From Trogon surrucura (taxonomy: Eukaryota; Chordata; Aves; Trogoniformes; Trogonidae), in the NCBI GenBank assembly GCA_020746105.1, contig CM036634.1:2735556-2799555 (forward strand): a stretch of DNA of 64,000 bases. Reading direction: 5' to 3'. The position numbers were made by a program, and so were the translations under genes. Positions within the stretch are counted from its first letter, which is position 1. Each line of letters begins with the position of its first letter. Under the pieces are notes generated by a model. The model was given only the letters and a program-made list of their open reading frames with translations, did not search any database and had not been told where the DNA came from. This document shows positions 22,331 through 33,545 of the stretch, in pieces.

Positions 22331-25300
22331 TGACTGTCTTTGCAAACCAATAAAATGAAAATGCATCTTTGTACTTAGAGCGAGAGAAAAACACAACAAA
22401 CACCGTCGTACACGCACGCCCGCTCAGCCCAGCTGGCTGGACAGTCCCCCGTGCCGTGCCAGAACGTTTGCCCTTCGGAAGGTGCAGGCACGGATGTACA
22501 AAGGGTCTCACTCAGAGTTGTCCCGTTTAGCCCTCAATGTAGAAACGTGACTTCAGAGAAATTCAGAGTGTGTACACGTGCGCCAAATAATAATGGTGTC
22601 CGTCCGTGCCTGTGCTTGCAGACCAGTGCTGCCAGGCCCCTGCAGCACACCCGCCCGGTCGCAGCACACGCGCTTTTTCCTTTCCTGGTCAAAATAAAAA
22701 ATCCCATTGATTTTTACTTTTCATGCTTCCGTTACTAGCTCCAGCTAACAACTGCCACTGCTGTTTCGTATCAATATTTGATGAGTAGGGTGAGGTGGAA
22801 TGGAGAAGCCCTGTGAGTTTCTCCTTCTAAATGGTCTCTGTGAGGGTTGAGGGTTTTGTGGCTTGTGTTTATTTTCTCTGTCTGTTTTACTTGGTTGGTT
22901 CAGGTCCTGAAGGTGACTTCTGCTAAAAGATGGGATGAAAATAGGGCATCTCTCTTCCCCCACCCAACTTTCCTTTCTTATGCCTTTATCTCTCTGTTTA
23001 TTGTTTGCGCTCACAGATAATTTTCGTGGGCTTTTTTGAGTTTTTAGATCCTCTGTAAGATTTGTGAACAGAGGAAGGTCAGGCAACTCTTGTCTGTACA
23101 TAGCTGACATAATTTCTTCTTAACTAGTTTTTCCTAAGCCTTACCCAGTTAACTGTTCCCAGGAAACAAGCTCTCATTTTAAAAATTATCTTTCAACTCA
23201 CGAAATTAATGACTGCCCAAGTACCTTGCTAAATTTTGCCTATAGCTGTAAAAAAGAATAATAATTTAAAAAGAGTAACTCCAGAGGAGAGCAGCATGCC
23301 TCTAGGACATATATTTGAGTTCTAATTCTTCATTTATTCTTCACTTGCTGTCCAAAAGAAGTTTCCTTAGTATGTAAGAGAGAATTTTCTTTCTTTTTTT
23401 TCTAACTTACTTTAACTGCAGCTTCCTTTGTAGACGTGAGCTTGCGTTAAAATCAGGTCAAAGGCTCATTCCTTACTAAAATGAGAATTCAGTGCTTTGC
23501 TCAAATCAGACAGCATTTCTGCGAATAATTTTCCTACCAAAGAGGTAGTTTAAGTTCACAAGCAGGGAGTCCCCGAGTGCGATTACCCAGAGGGAGGTAG
23601 GAGAAACGTGACAGTCATCGTTTCAGTGAGCTCTGCAGTAAGTGAGAGTGGTTGAGAAGCCACCAAGGCCATGCTCAGAGCACACAGCAGAGAGCGGGTG
23701 GAAGCTTGGCGCGTCGGAAACGCTGGGCTATGAGCACTGGAGGAAAAGGCTGCCAGCCATCCAACTTCTGCTTTTGCCACCTTATTCCTAGATTAGTGAC
23801 CAGTCTGAGCACAGGCAGTCGACATGTCAGCTGCGATATCATCCCAGCGACCGTGATCAGCGGAACTGTGCGCGTGGCGTACCGTAAAGAGTGAGACTAA
23901 CCAGCAAACACAGGCTGCTGACAAAACCAGTGGGACAAGGGATTACTGGATGTCACTTGTGAATGCTGACATGTGGAAGAAATACCCACAGCAGCGTGAC
24001 TGCCCTACAAACCTGTCCGTGTGTTTGCAGTGGAACAAGCTGTCCTTGTGGTGAAGGTGGAGCAGGAACAAGCCCTGTCATCCTTCCCTGGGATTCAGGC
24101 TGCAAGGGCTCAGTGCAGGGGCTGGAGGCTTAGCAGTTGGGGTTAAACGGAGGCGTAGGCATCAGAGTCTCATCCATACCTCGTGAGATTGCAACAGGGG
24201 AACTGCTGAAGAAGGAACTTGCAAATCTAGGGGAAAAAAACCACAAAAAACTTGCTTTTCCTGTAAGCATAGGTAGCTTTGTAGAAGTGACTGTCAGGTC
24301 ACTTAAGGATCTGTGCAATCCTCATATTTACAGGAGGTGCAAATAGTAGTAGGGAGAACATAATTTTTTAAATTTTTTTCAGAATTAGTGTAGTGAACAT
24401 GACTGTGTTGTTCCCGAAGGAGTCAGAATTTAATTCTGACTTGGAATTGTAAATTCTGTGGAAATGAAATGCAACCTAGAAGTCAAGGGAGGCAGGGACA
24501 AGCGAAGGACAGATGGACTTTTCTTACCAGTCCCTTTGTTTGTATTGCTAGGATTTGTCTTTGTTCTTACAGAATAGCAAATTCTACAGAGAAACTGTAA
24601 GACAAAACTAAAAGATCATTGAACAAAAGAAAAATGTTACTTCTCCATCGTTCCATTCTTCTTTTTCCTGGTCACATATCCTGATCGAGTGATGTTGTTA
24701 GGAGTCATTACTCCTGGATTTCTAATGACCCTTTGCCTCCCTGGGGTGCAGGAGCATTTGCCCCCAGGGTGCAGAGGTATCTTGTGGGTCATTGCATTGC
24801 TCTGGGGCTTGCAGTCAGAGCGATTCTACTCGTGTCAGCCTCAGAGGAAGGAATACAAATCGGAGGAGAGCCGGCAGGACGGCAGGCAGCCTGTGTTATT
24901 TTCGGACAGCCAAAGAGGCTTTGAGTCTCAGTTCATTAAAATCTGTACGCCCGCAGGCTGTGCGACTGGTGTGGCAAAGACCTTTGGGTTTTGACTCCGA
25001 GACAGGATTTCTTCTGGAGATGGCTGCCCTTTCAGTCTGTGTTGCATGTGAGAATCTGTCTTTCTTTCCAGATACGAAAGTTGAGTGCCTTGCTGCACCT
25101 TATGTGTATGTACTCTCTAAAACTTCGAGAGATTTTGAGAGTGCTTCTTTTTCTTCTGAGGCAGAGGAGACTTTTGATACCACTCTTCTAAGGCCAAGTA
25201 GAGTGTAGTTCAAGAATTCCTTTAATATTTCTTTTTTCTCTGTGTCCCTCCTCCCCCCATATTTTACATCATCAAGGTGAGGGGTTGCACTGTTCATCCG

Positions 25301-27318
25301 TTCCCTCAGATGCAAGTGTTTGGATAATTAGTTAGGGAAATAGAATGAAGCATCCACCAGTTTTTCAGAAGAGCTCAGCACCCTTACAGTGCAGCAAAAT
25401 GGGGTTAGTAGGCCTGGTTGTGATTTTTTTTCCTTTGGCTTTTTCTGCTCCAAGTAAGCTTCCTTTGTCAGGTGCTGTGCTTTTGAAACTTTGACCTTGG
25501 AAGCCCAGGTGAGCTCTCTTGGACAACGTGGCTCCCTTAGATCCAAGTGGGCAACCCCAGAGGACTGAGAGATGTGTGAAAGGCAGCATCCAGATTGACA
25601 GAGGGTGTTGGCAGTTGCCCTTGCAGGGGCAAGCGAGTTCTTACCAACAGTTTGGTGACGTTTTTGCAATTTTTTTCCAAATTTGCAAGTGATTTAGAGC
25701 CCTCTTGCAACAGACACACAAGAGCAAATATTTGGCTATGGATATCTTAGACTCCTTCATGTAAAAGCTTAAGAGGATTCCCTGTCACAGGTCTGGGAAT
25801 TCTGGGTAGGATTGTTCTGTTTGGATTTTTGTGCTCAGACTTGCAGCAATCATGGGGTCTGATTTGTGAAGGAAAACCAGTGGATCGTTCCCGAGTTTGT
25901 GATAAAAGAAGAAAAATCAAGGGAAAAGATTTCATATTAAGTGAAACATTTCTTGCATAAAGTCATGCTTTTTTTTTTTTTAATCTGGGTATGTTATAAA
26001 ATTTGAAAGTTGTACAAGTTTGGGCTTTTTGGAGAGATGTGATGGCTTAACTTAAAATATTAAAACCCAGGGATCTCTCTGAGTTTCTCATGACTGTGTT
26101 CCTGTGGTGGCAAAGTTCAGTCTTTCCTTGTTCTGTGCTGTGTTCTGACCGTAAGAACGCTTTGGAAATTAGCATTGAAATGGCATCTGGAGGACAGCTT
26201 AGGGATCCAGTGAAGTGACTGGAACGCCTGCAAATGTGTAGGAGCAAGAGAAAACGTGAGAAGCTTTCACTGACCATGCGGAGCACGACCATCAAACTCC
26301 AAGTAGCAAGAGAGAAGGGGCAGTACCTGAGCAAAGCCGTTGGGATGGCAGCTGTCCCGCTGCAAGGCGTAAATCCTGGGCTTGCCTGGCGCGTGCTGTG
26401 AAGTGCTGCTGGTTGAAGAGAAAGGAGGGAGTAGAACCCCTCATAATGCAGTTCTTGCCACGGTCCCAGGGTGCTCTAGGGATGACACAAGGATAAGCAA
26501 GCGTGCACAAGTCTTGGGAGGTTTTTTTCATTGTTTGATGCATCTGAGGGTTTTGTTTGTTGGTTTGGTTTTTTTGTCAGGAGACTGCTGTTCTTAATTC
26601 TCATCTGTTGCCCTCCTCCTTTTGTTGGTGATTTCAGGATTGGTGGTGCCCAGCATTCTGCCTGTAGGCTGTCTGGAAACCCGGTGCTGCAGACACCGCT
26701 AATCCAGTGCCGGACAGGTTAGCTATACTCATTTCAGATCGACAGATGTTGACAAATCTGATTATCCATCTCTGGTATAAATCTGGAAGCCTAGAATATG
26801 GACTTGTAGCCAAGTCCTTGGAATTTAATGAGAGGGCTCAGGGTGTAGTTTCCCAGACCTTTGAAGCTGGCAGTGCTTGTGAAAAGTGTCCTGGCTGTGA
26901 TGCGTCTTGTCCTGTGCCATTCTTTACCCTGTGCTTAGTAGTAGCTTTTAAAGCTCCTGACTTCGACTTGAGAAATCTAAAGTTTGGGTCAGCTCTTTAT
27001 TCCTCTGGACTCAGTTTAACCTTCAAAGCTGTTTGTTGACCAAAGAGCTTTGGGAGGTCTGGAGGCCCGTCCTTACAATTTTTGTCAACCCTTTTGCGTG
27101 TAGGTCTCTTCTAACCAGCCCATCACTGGTTTCCCTGCTGTTTCGTGAGTGTGAAGTCTGTGAGCGGTGTTAAGTCCCTGGGAAACGCTGGCGTTGGCCA
27201 TTTATATGGGGTCAGTCACGCTGTAATGTCAACTTAATAATTTTCAAGAGAGCTGGGTTATGTCATATCTCTGACATGTGTATTTCCCTGTTTCCTGAAC
27301 CCAAAGTCCCTTTTGGCT
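22331..27318. other. Unique non-coding sequence, nothing recognised
   Basis: About 5 kb. The longer openings (24792-25208 plus, 138 codons; 22745-23110 minus, 121 codons) show no domain. Homopolymer T runs occur near 25968-25981. No repeat family was assigned. Confidence 0.5.
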
Positions 27319-27375
27319 AGATACACTAGGTTATTCTAGATGCACTAGGTTATTCTAGATACACTAGGTAATTCT
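27319..27375 (+). repeat. 19-bp tandem repeat, three copies
   Basis: Three head-to-tail 19-bp units starting at 27319, 27338 and 27357, consensus AGATACACTAGGTTATTCT. The second differs at one base (A to G at unit position 5) and the third at one (T to A at position 14). It is a small minisatellite with no recognised function. Confidence 0.92.
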
Positions 27376-28648
27376 TCTCCTTAATCTCACATCTAAAAGC
27401 TGTTGCAAACACTGTGGCTGTTGGACAGCACAGTACCAGGTTATTCTGGGCTCTACAGACATCTCTGGTCTGGTTCTTCTCCCGAACATTGTCCCCAGAG
27501 TCTCTTCCAGCAGCAATCCAGTTCAGGTTCTTCTGTCTTCCAGATGATTTAACAAACCACATCCTTTCTGTGAGAGAAAAATGATCTCTTTTCATTTGTA
27601 ATATCTTTCCTAAAATGTGCTGTACAATCATGTCTCTGAAATATATGAGGCGATAGAGCAAATATATTGAAAAATAGCACATACTTGGCCGGTTCTACTA
27701 ATAAGTAGGTCTGTATATGACAACTGTATGTGTTGAAATATATTGAAAACATATTTGGATCATTCCATTATATACTGAAATATTGAAAAGTGGCCAAATC
27801 TGTAAAAAATTTAAGTCTGTGTTTTATATATTATGTATATATTTTTAAATCATTTTTGCAAAGAGATAGCAAGGAGACTTGCTATGAAGCTGTGGGAAAT
27901 ATTAACCATGCTTGATTTTTTCCTGATGGGAACCAGTGATCACGGATGCTGTGTCATTATAGACACTGCAGTAAGAGTTAACGTGTCTGCTGGCTAATAA
28001 TTTGTGTACTGGGCCTAGCATGAGGGTTCATTGATCTTAATAGAGACCACTCAGTAACAGCGAATTCTGAGGGGTAACAGCTCCCTTGGCATTGCTGGTG
28101 CTGATTTAAGTCCAAGCGTTTCTTCCTCTGCAGTCTCTTTGGATTAGCCTGAGAATGGACGCGGGAGTGGGAGCGAGAGTGGTTGTGACAGCTCTGAGGT
28201 GGAGGAGTGTGCGAGTGCTTGCAGTTCCTAGAGAAATGAGAAATTCCTGGAGAATGAGTATTCAAACAGTGAGCTGTCTCTAGAGGAGGGGTGTGACCCC
28301 TTGGAGAGAACGTGGTTGTCCTGGGCTTGGCATGAAAATAAGCATCTCGCTTGTTGTTAAGCTCCTGCTGGCATTTGGAAGCATTCTCCAGAGATGTCTG
28401 GATACACGAGATCCTCGGGGAAGTGCCCTTCTGCAGCGTGACACGTAGCCCGACGGAGTTACTTGTGGTTGGGGCGGAGCTGTAGGCACAGTGCAGCTGG
28501 GATTCCCACCTCCTTTGTGCTTGCTGAGTTGGCTGTGGTGCTTTGCTTTGAATACCCCAGCATGTAAGTGTAGAGTAGCTCCAAGTGGTGGATAGAACCT
28601 TCCAGATCAGCACTACACTCTCTTTCCCTAAAAGCCAGCACTTGGCAC
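27376..28648. other. Unique non-coding sequence with a long minus-strand opening
   Basis: It includes a 211-codon minus-strand open frame (28613 down to 27978) that starts with GTG and has no ATG near its beginning. Its translation is rich in Ser, His, Gln and Pro and matches no domain I know. AT-rich 'tatatattatgtatata' lies at 27820-27845. Probably non-coding. Confidence 0.45.
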
Positions 28649-28678
28649 CATAGAATAGTTTCGGTTGGAAGATATCTT
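28649..28678 (-). mobile_element. CR1 LINE 3' tip, minus strand
   Basis: Only about 30 bp: 'catagaatagtttcggttgg' followed by 'aagatatctt'. This is the reverse complement of the CR1 tail (TTCCAACC...ATTCTATG). It lies just upstream of the LTR at 28766-29176. Confidence 0.6.
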
Positions 28679-28765
28679 GCCTTTTTGGAAGGTTTCTTGG
28701 AAACTTTTTGAGTTTTTATGGCTGTATGGTTGTAACGCTGAAAAGCATGAGGTAGGAGACCTCAT

Positions 28766-29176
28766 AGGACAGGTTGCCTTCTCCTGACCCTGGGTGGGAG
28801 CAGCACAGCTCCTTTTCTTTTTTTTTTGGCCTGTCATTGGGACTCTGTGTTCAGGTGCTCCCGTCTGCTACCGAGTCCAGTCTGGGACTTGTTTTTTCTG
28901 CTCGGGACTTTCTCGTCATCGGGAAGGTGTGGGTCCTATATTAACATATTCTGTTGTATCTGAGCATATTTGCATACTTGTATATATCTCTGTATATAGA
29001 TTGAGATCTTCATTATTATTGTTAATATTAATTTTTTTTCATTAAGCTGGTTCAATTGTTTTTCAACCCTGACGTCTTCCTGGTTCTCCTGTGATCCTCC
29101 CCTGGGAGGGTGGGGAGGGGGATCCCAGAGAACATCTGTCAAAGTTTAGTGACTGGCCTAGCCCTAGACTTGGACA
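28766..29176 (+). mobile_element. Probable solo LTR of a second avian ERV family
   Basis: I recognise the block from 'ggcctgtcattgggactctg' (28828) through 'tgggtcctatattaacatat' and 'cattaagctggttcaattg' to 'ctggcctagccctagacttg' as an avian ERV LTR. The right end is ...TTGGACA at 29176, a CA terminus. The left end is less sure: the 5-bp sequence CTCAT occurs at both 28761-28765 and 29177-29181 and would be a target-site duplication if the LTR starts at 28766. However, that start reads AG instead of the expected TG. No internal viral genes are attached. Confidence 0.65.
29104..29121 (+). other. Strong G-quadruplex motif inside the LTR
   Basis: Reads GGGAGGGTGGGGAGGGGG: four G-runs with single-base loops, the arrangement expected to give a very stable quadruplex. 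It lies in the U5-like part of the LTR. Confidence 0.75.
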
Positions 29177-29668
29177 CTCATGGATCTTGTACGTGTTGCC
29201 AGGAAAACCTGATCACAGCTGAAACTGGTGATCACAACTGAAAGCAAATTAACATCTTCAAATTAATGAGTAAAAAAAATGGTAAAAGGGTGTATGGGCC
29301 GTTGGAAGGCTTGTGAGAAGAGCTGGTTCCGTTTGAGAGTTGGGTGATAGAAACCAGCAGGGGCCTGGAGTCCTCTTCCGAGTTGGAACAGGTCAGCAGA
29401 TGGAAGAGGAGATCTGATGCAGAGCAGCTTTTCGAAGAAGACTGCTGTTCCCTTGACGTGACCTTGCTGCCTGGTTTGAAGGTGAATGGAATTTTCTTTC
29501 GTTCTTTAAATTGTCCTGTTCCTTTGCTAGAAAAAAATATCATGGAGAACTTGGAGTCCTAAATGTGACTTGGTGTGTAAACGGGTGATCTCTCAAACAG
29601 GAGTTAGGAGTCCTACGATACTGTTGACCAGGCAACTGTATCTCTGCACAAAGCAAAGTTTGTGCAAA

Positions 29669-29671
<3 letters not shown>
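29177..29671. other. Unique non-coding sequence, nothing recognised
   Basis: About 500 bp between the LTR and the T homopolymer. Small openings on both strands carry no domain. Confidence 0.55.

Positions 29672-29709
<38 letters not shown>
29672..29709 (+). repeat. Homopolymer run of 38 T
   Basis: An uninterrupted run of 38 T. It could be the poly(A) tail of a retrocopy on the minus strand (body at higher coordinates), a simple homopolymer or a length error in assembly. I found no polyadenylation signal or recognisable gene body at 29710-29990 to support a retrocopy, and no flanking duplication. Confidence 0.95.
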
Positions 29710-29989
29710 CCATGCAGGAAGTTGGAGAAAGACCAGCCCCAGACAGAATTGAAAGCCAAGAATATTGGGGATCCTGTGGTGAGGTGGTTGATGTGCGTTA
29801 GGAGTGCCCGAATGAGAGTCATGATTGTTTCACTCCTCTGAAATCCTTTCTGCTCTGGGGGTTGGCCTCTCTGCGTGCTGCCCACGCCTAGAGCCAGGGC
29901 AGTTATCCTTGTTCTGCAAAACATGAGTGTGCTTCGAGCTGGAACACCTCAGCATCTCACAGCCTTAGTGAAAACAAGGAGCAAATCAG
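29710..29989. other. Unique non-coding sequence, nothing recognised
   Basis: It was searched for the body of a retrocopy that would explain the T run; none was recognised. Confidence 0.5.
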
Positions 29990-30470
29990 ATTTCTTCTCA
30001 AAAATAAACAAGCGCACTTTCGTGACCTCTTCTTGACCTCCCAATGAGGTGCTAATTACTAGAGGATTAGCTCCTCTTCTGTATCACAGTGGACCCAGCC
30101 AAGGAACAGGAGGTGACAAGACTCTGCACGAAATGCAAATCCAGAAGAATTAGTCCAAGGGCAATAGACAAGTGCCAAAGTTAAGAACAGAGGAACCTCA
30201 ATTGTCTGTTCAACCTCTTGCCTAAAAAAGTGCAAAATTAGTGGCTTTTGGAGGAGCTGGGCAGGAATGGAATCCTTTTTTTTTCCCCCTTCGTGTTGGG
30301 CAAATATGAAGCTTTATTTTACTTCACAGCTCAATGGAAAGCATTTCTTCAGTGTGGCTGCAGTGATAGCAATATTAAAAAAGCCTCATTAAAAATTAAC
30401 TACACCAGCAGAAGTATCTTTATGTATCTGTGCTGAAATAATGTACCCATTACACTACCTCCACTAGCAG
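29990..30470. promoter_or_regulatory. Possible conserved non-coding block with a perfect octamer
   Basis: It contains ATGCAAAT (30133-30140), the consensus POU/Oct octamer. It also has 'gctaattactagaggattag' (near 30051) and 'cattaaaaattaactacacc' (near 30387). It is unique, with no coding potential recognised. Regulatory function is inferred from motif content only. Confidence 0.35.
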
Positions 30471-33419
30471 GCTGATAAGCTGGAATGAAAACTACATGAG
30501 CTGGTCCTTGTAAAGGAAGCCCTAGCAGAGATTTGTGTGGTTATTGAGGGATTTTCTGTCAGACTGAGGCACTGAGAGCTCATGAGCTGTGTGAGACGGT
30601 CCCATAAGGTTCAGGGGCCGTATTTGCTACCTTGGGGCAGTGAATGGTACGGCAGCTTAGTGGTTTTGAAATGTGGTCGTCTTGTTTTCTGCTTAGACAT
30701 CAAGAGCACCAAAAATCACCTGGTCACACTAGAAATGACCTCTCCTGTGTGCGATGGTACAGTCAGTCACGCTGTCTCATACGTTTTAAATTCTACAGAA
30801 GCTGCTGAGCAGAGAAGGCTGAGATTAGCGCTGGGTTAGCCACTGCCCTGGAAGGTCTTCCTCGGGGCACAGCAATGGTTTTTATTTGTGGTGCTGCTGA
30901 GGGCTGAGCTACTTGACTGACAGATCTGGATGCCCAAGGGGACTGATCTTTGCAAGTGTTACAAACCCAGATCTCGGTGTCTTCTGTGGCATCTCTATGG
31001 TTTGCTGGCAGTTCTTGGTTGCTTCTGAAATCAGCCAGTGTGTTTGCTCTCCAGCACGACGATCATGTAATTATCTATAAATCTGCCTTTTTCTAGGGAT
31101 TGTGTGATGGCTAAAGTGATGAAATCTTTCTGGTGTGGCTGCCGTTGTCTCTGCGTGGGGATTTTTGTCTGCTTGGTTCTGTGTGGGAGGGATGAGGCAT
31201 CTTTACATTTGCATGAGGCTTTTGCTTTTCGTAGAAAACATCGTTCTCATTCAGTTTTCCATATCAGGTTTTAATGGTGAATCAGATTTTTGGGAGCTGA
31301 CCTTAAACATGGAATTGGACTGAAGCCAGGTTTGCTTACCACCCTTTGCTGGCAAAGGTACACGGAACTGAGGTCCCTGGTGTGGCAGCAGATGCCCTTG
31401 CTGACACGCCACCAGCAGCATTAAAAGGGTGTTTTTATTTCCATTGTGTGTTTCGCCTGTGAGTGATGATCACCAGCCCGGGCACTTCCATTGTATAGTT
31501 GGGAGGCATCGTGTTTCCAGTTGAAGCTCCGTGTGGGTCAGATCTCCCCTGGGATGGAGAGGTGGCTTTGCCTGGGTGACAAGGCTGTTGCCCTGTCTCT
31601 GGCTCGCAGCTGGGCTGCTGCAGGAGCTCCCGGTGCCCTCCTGTGATTTTGGCCGGCGGATGCAGTTACATCTGTGCGGGGCAGGGGCTGGCACATGTAG
31701 CATGTTCCTGTGTTTTCTGTTCTGAGGTTTTGCCTTCCTGGTTTCTTTTCTCCTTAGAATGTTCTAGTTTGTAAAGTCGTTTGGGAGCTACATGTGAAAA
31801 ATGCTGTAATAACATTATCTGAAGAGTTTATATTTTTTCCTAAACGTCACTGAGGGCTGATGAAAGCTCTTGTCATATGCTCCTACATAACTGCGTTTTA
31901 CATTGTGCATAGGGATATGTGTTCTCGTGGTAAAATAGCATTGCACAGTGTACTTGCAGTGGACTAGCAGAAAAGACTCTTTTCTCTCATCTGTCACCTC
32001 TCTTTAGTCCATCAACAACTGCTTCTCTGCACCAGGCATGTTCCCATTTTCCTTGTTATAGTTATATACTGATATCTCTTCATTTGTGTAGATGGTCTGA
32101 CTGTCAAAGGAGAGCGACTTACACTGTTCCCAAATACCAAAAGGAGCTTTGCCCTCAATGAGCAAAAGCCTCCCTAGGAGTGAGCTGGCCCAGCTGTCCC
32201 CTAAAATAGGTAATAAACCAGTGCTCTGCTGAGGGAGGGCAGACAAGCTGTAAACCTGAGTCTCCTGAGGCTCAAGGACCTCACCCGGGCACCAGCTTTG
32301 GTTTTTCTTCCGAGTGGAAGTTGACTCATGAACCTGAGAATGCAGTTTTTTCAGTGCTGCTACATTCACGAGTGGAACGTTTTTGGATAACTGACTTTTC
32401 CAAGAGAAGAGCTTGTGATCAATAAATTCCCAACCAGCTCCCCACTGACCAGCTTCTTTGACTTTACTGACTTTCTCTGTTTGCTTAGTGTGAACAGGAG
32501 CTGCTGATACAGCAGTCGGGAGAGCTGCCCTTAGGTGACGTGTGTCCCCTCCACTGGCCCAGCCATCCCAGGATGGAGTTTGCAGAGCTGTTTCGTACCT
32601 TGTTCTTGGCGGTTTGTGTTTTGCCCTTCTCTTCCATGGGTGCAAAGTGGCATAACTCAGTCAACTTCAGCAGTGCTCTCTAAGCTCCCACCAGCAGAGG
32701 AGCTGTAATTTTAACTAGTTGGTTGCGTAAAGCAGCCCCGTTAGTGGCTGCGGCAGAGACCCTGCGTAATGTAATTTCCTGTTTTGAGTGAGAATCACCT
32801 CCCAGATTTTCATGTGATCCAGGAGACTCTGTCTACATTGTTCTTCTGCAGAGGATGTGTGCGGTATGGGGCCAAGGTGACACAGTCAGGATCTCCTCAG
32901 TGTAGTGTCTGAGTGGGGCCTCTTAATAATAATAACCAGATTACTATCTCCAGCTTACCCTAAACATGCCTGCCTCCTTTTACAGTTTTTGTAACAGAGT
33001 ATTGTTGCCAGGGTGGATTTATGCTGGGCCATTTCCCACTCCAGCTGCGTCATTACAGTCATTGTCATGAGAACACAAAAGCAGAGACCGAATGCCTTGT
33101 GCCTTCTGAAAAATGTATTTGTCTCATTGCACTGGTGTGACCTTCAGGGTGCCGCGTGGCTCGAGCTGCCAGTGGCTACGAAAACGAAGATTTCCTGATG
33201 CTTGATTGCTAGGGATGCTTAAAGGCCAGAGTGACTCCTTGTTGCCTCAGGTAATGTGGCCTGAAAATCTAAAGCAAAATGGCCCAGTGAAGAACTGTTC
33301 CTAGCGGACATTAGCCATGGCATATGCCTGCAGGAGCTTAGAACTGAATAGATAGGTTTTTTTGTTCTTTTACGGAGTGTCATGCTCACCCCCTTTCTCC
33401 GTGTGCAAATGTCCTCTCT
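30471..33419. other. Unique non-coding sequence, nothing recognised
   Basis: About 2.9 kb. It includes a 213-codon minus-strand opening (32645 down to 32004) that begins with TTG and has its only internal ATG near the far end. No domain was recognised, so chance opening is the simplest reading. No repeats were seen. Confidence 0.5.
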
Positions 33420-33435
33420 CCACTAGAAGGCACTG
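33420..33435 (+). promoter_or_regulatory. CTCF-like motif
   Basis: CCACTAGAAGGCACTG differs from the CTCF core pattern (CCASYAGRKGGCRSY) at one position. It could be a boundary or loop-anchor site. Unverified. Confidence 0.35.
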
Positions 33436-33471
33436 TTGTACAGGGGACAGCTGGGGGGGCGCAGCCAGCAG

Positions 33472-33545
33472 CCTGAGTGACATCAGGAAAGTCCCTTCCC
33501 CTTTGAGTGCCTCAGTTTCCCCATCTGCCAAATGGTTAATATTTT
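33472..33545 (+). mobile_element. MIR-type SINE remnant
   Basis: It carries the MIR core in order: 'ctgagtgacatcaggaaagtc', then 'ccttcccctttgagtgcctc', then 'agtttccccatctgccaaatgg' shortened here to its ends AGTTTCCCC and AAATGG. It is an old amniote SINE fragment with no tRNA-like head. Confidence 0.78.

Noticed and set aside
27978-28613. 211-codon minus-strand open frame
   Set aside because: Starts at GTG with no early ATG, low-complexity Ser/His/Gln/Pro composition and no domain; expected by chance in 64 kb read in six frames.
29710-29990. Processed pseudogene body next to the T38 run
   Set aside because: No recognisable protein, polyadenylation signal or target duplication found.
32004-32645. 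213-codon minus-strand open frame
   Set aside because: Starts at TTG, its only ATG lies near the end, and no domain or splice support was seen.
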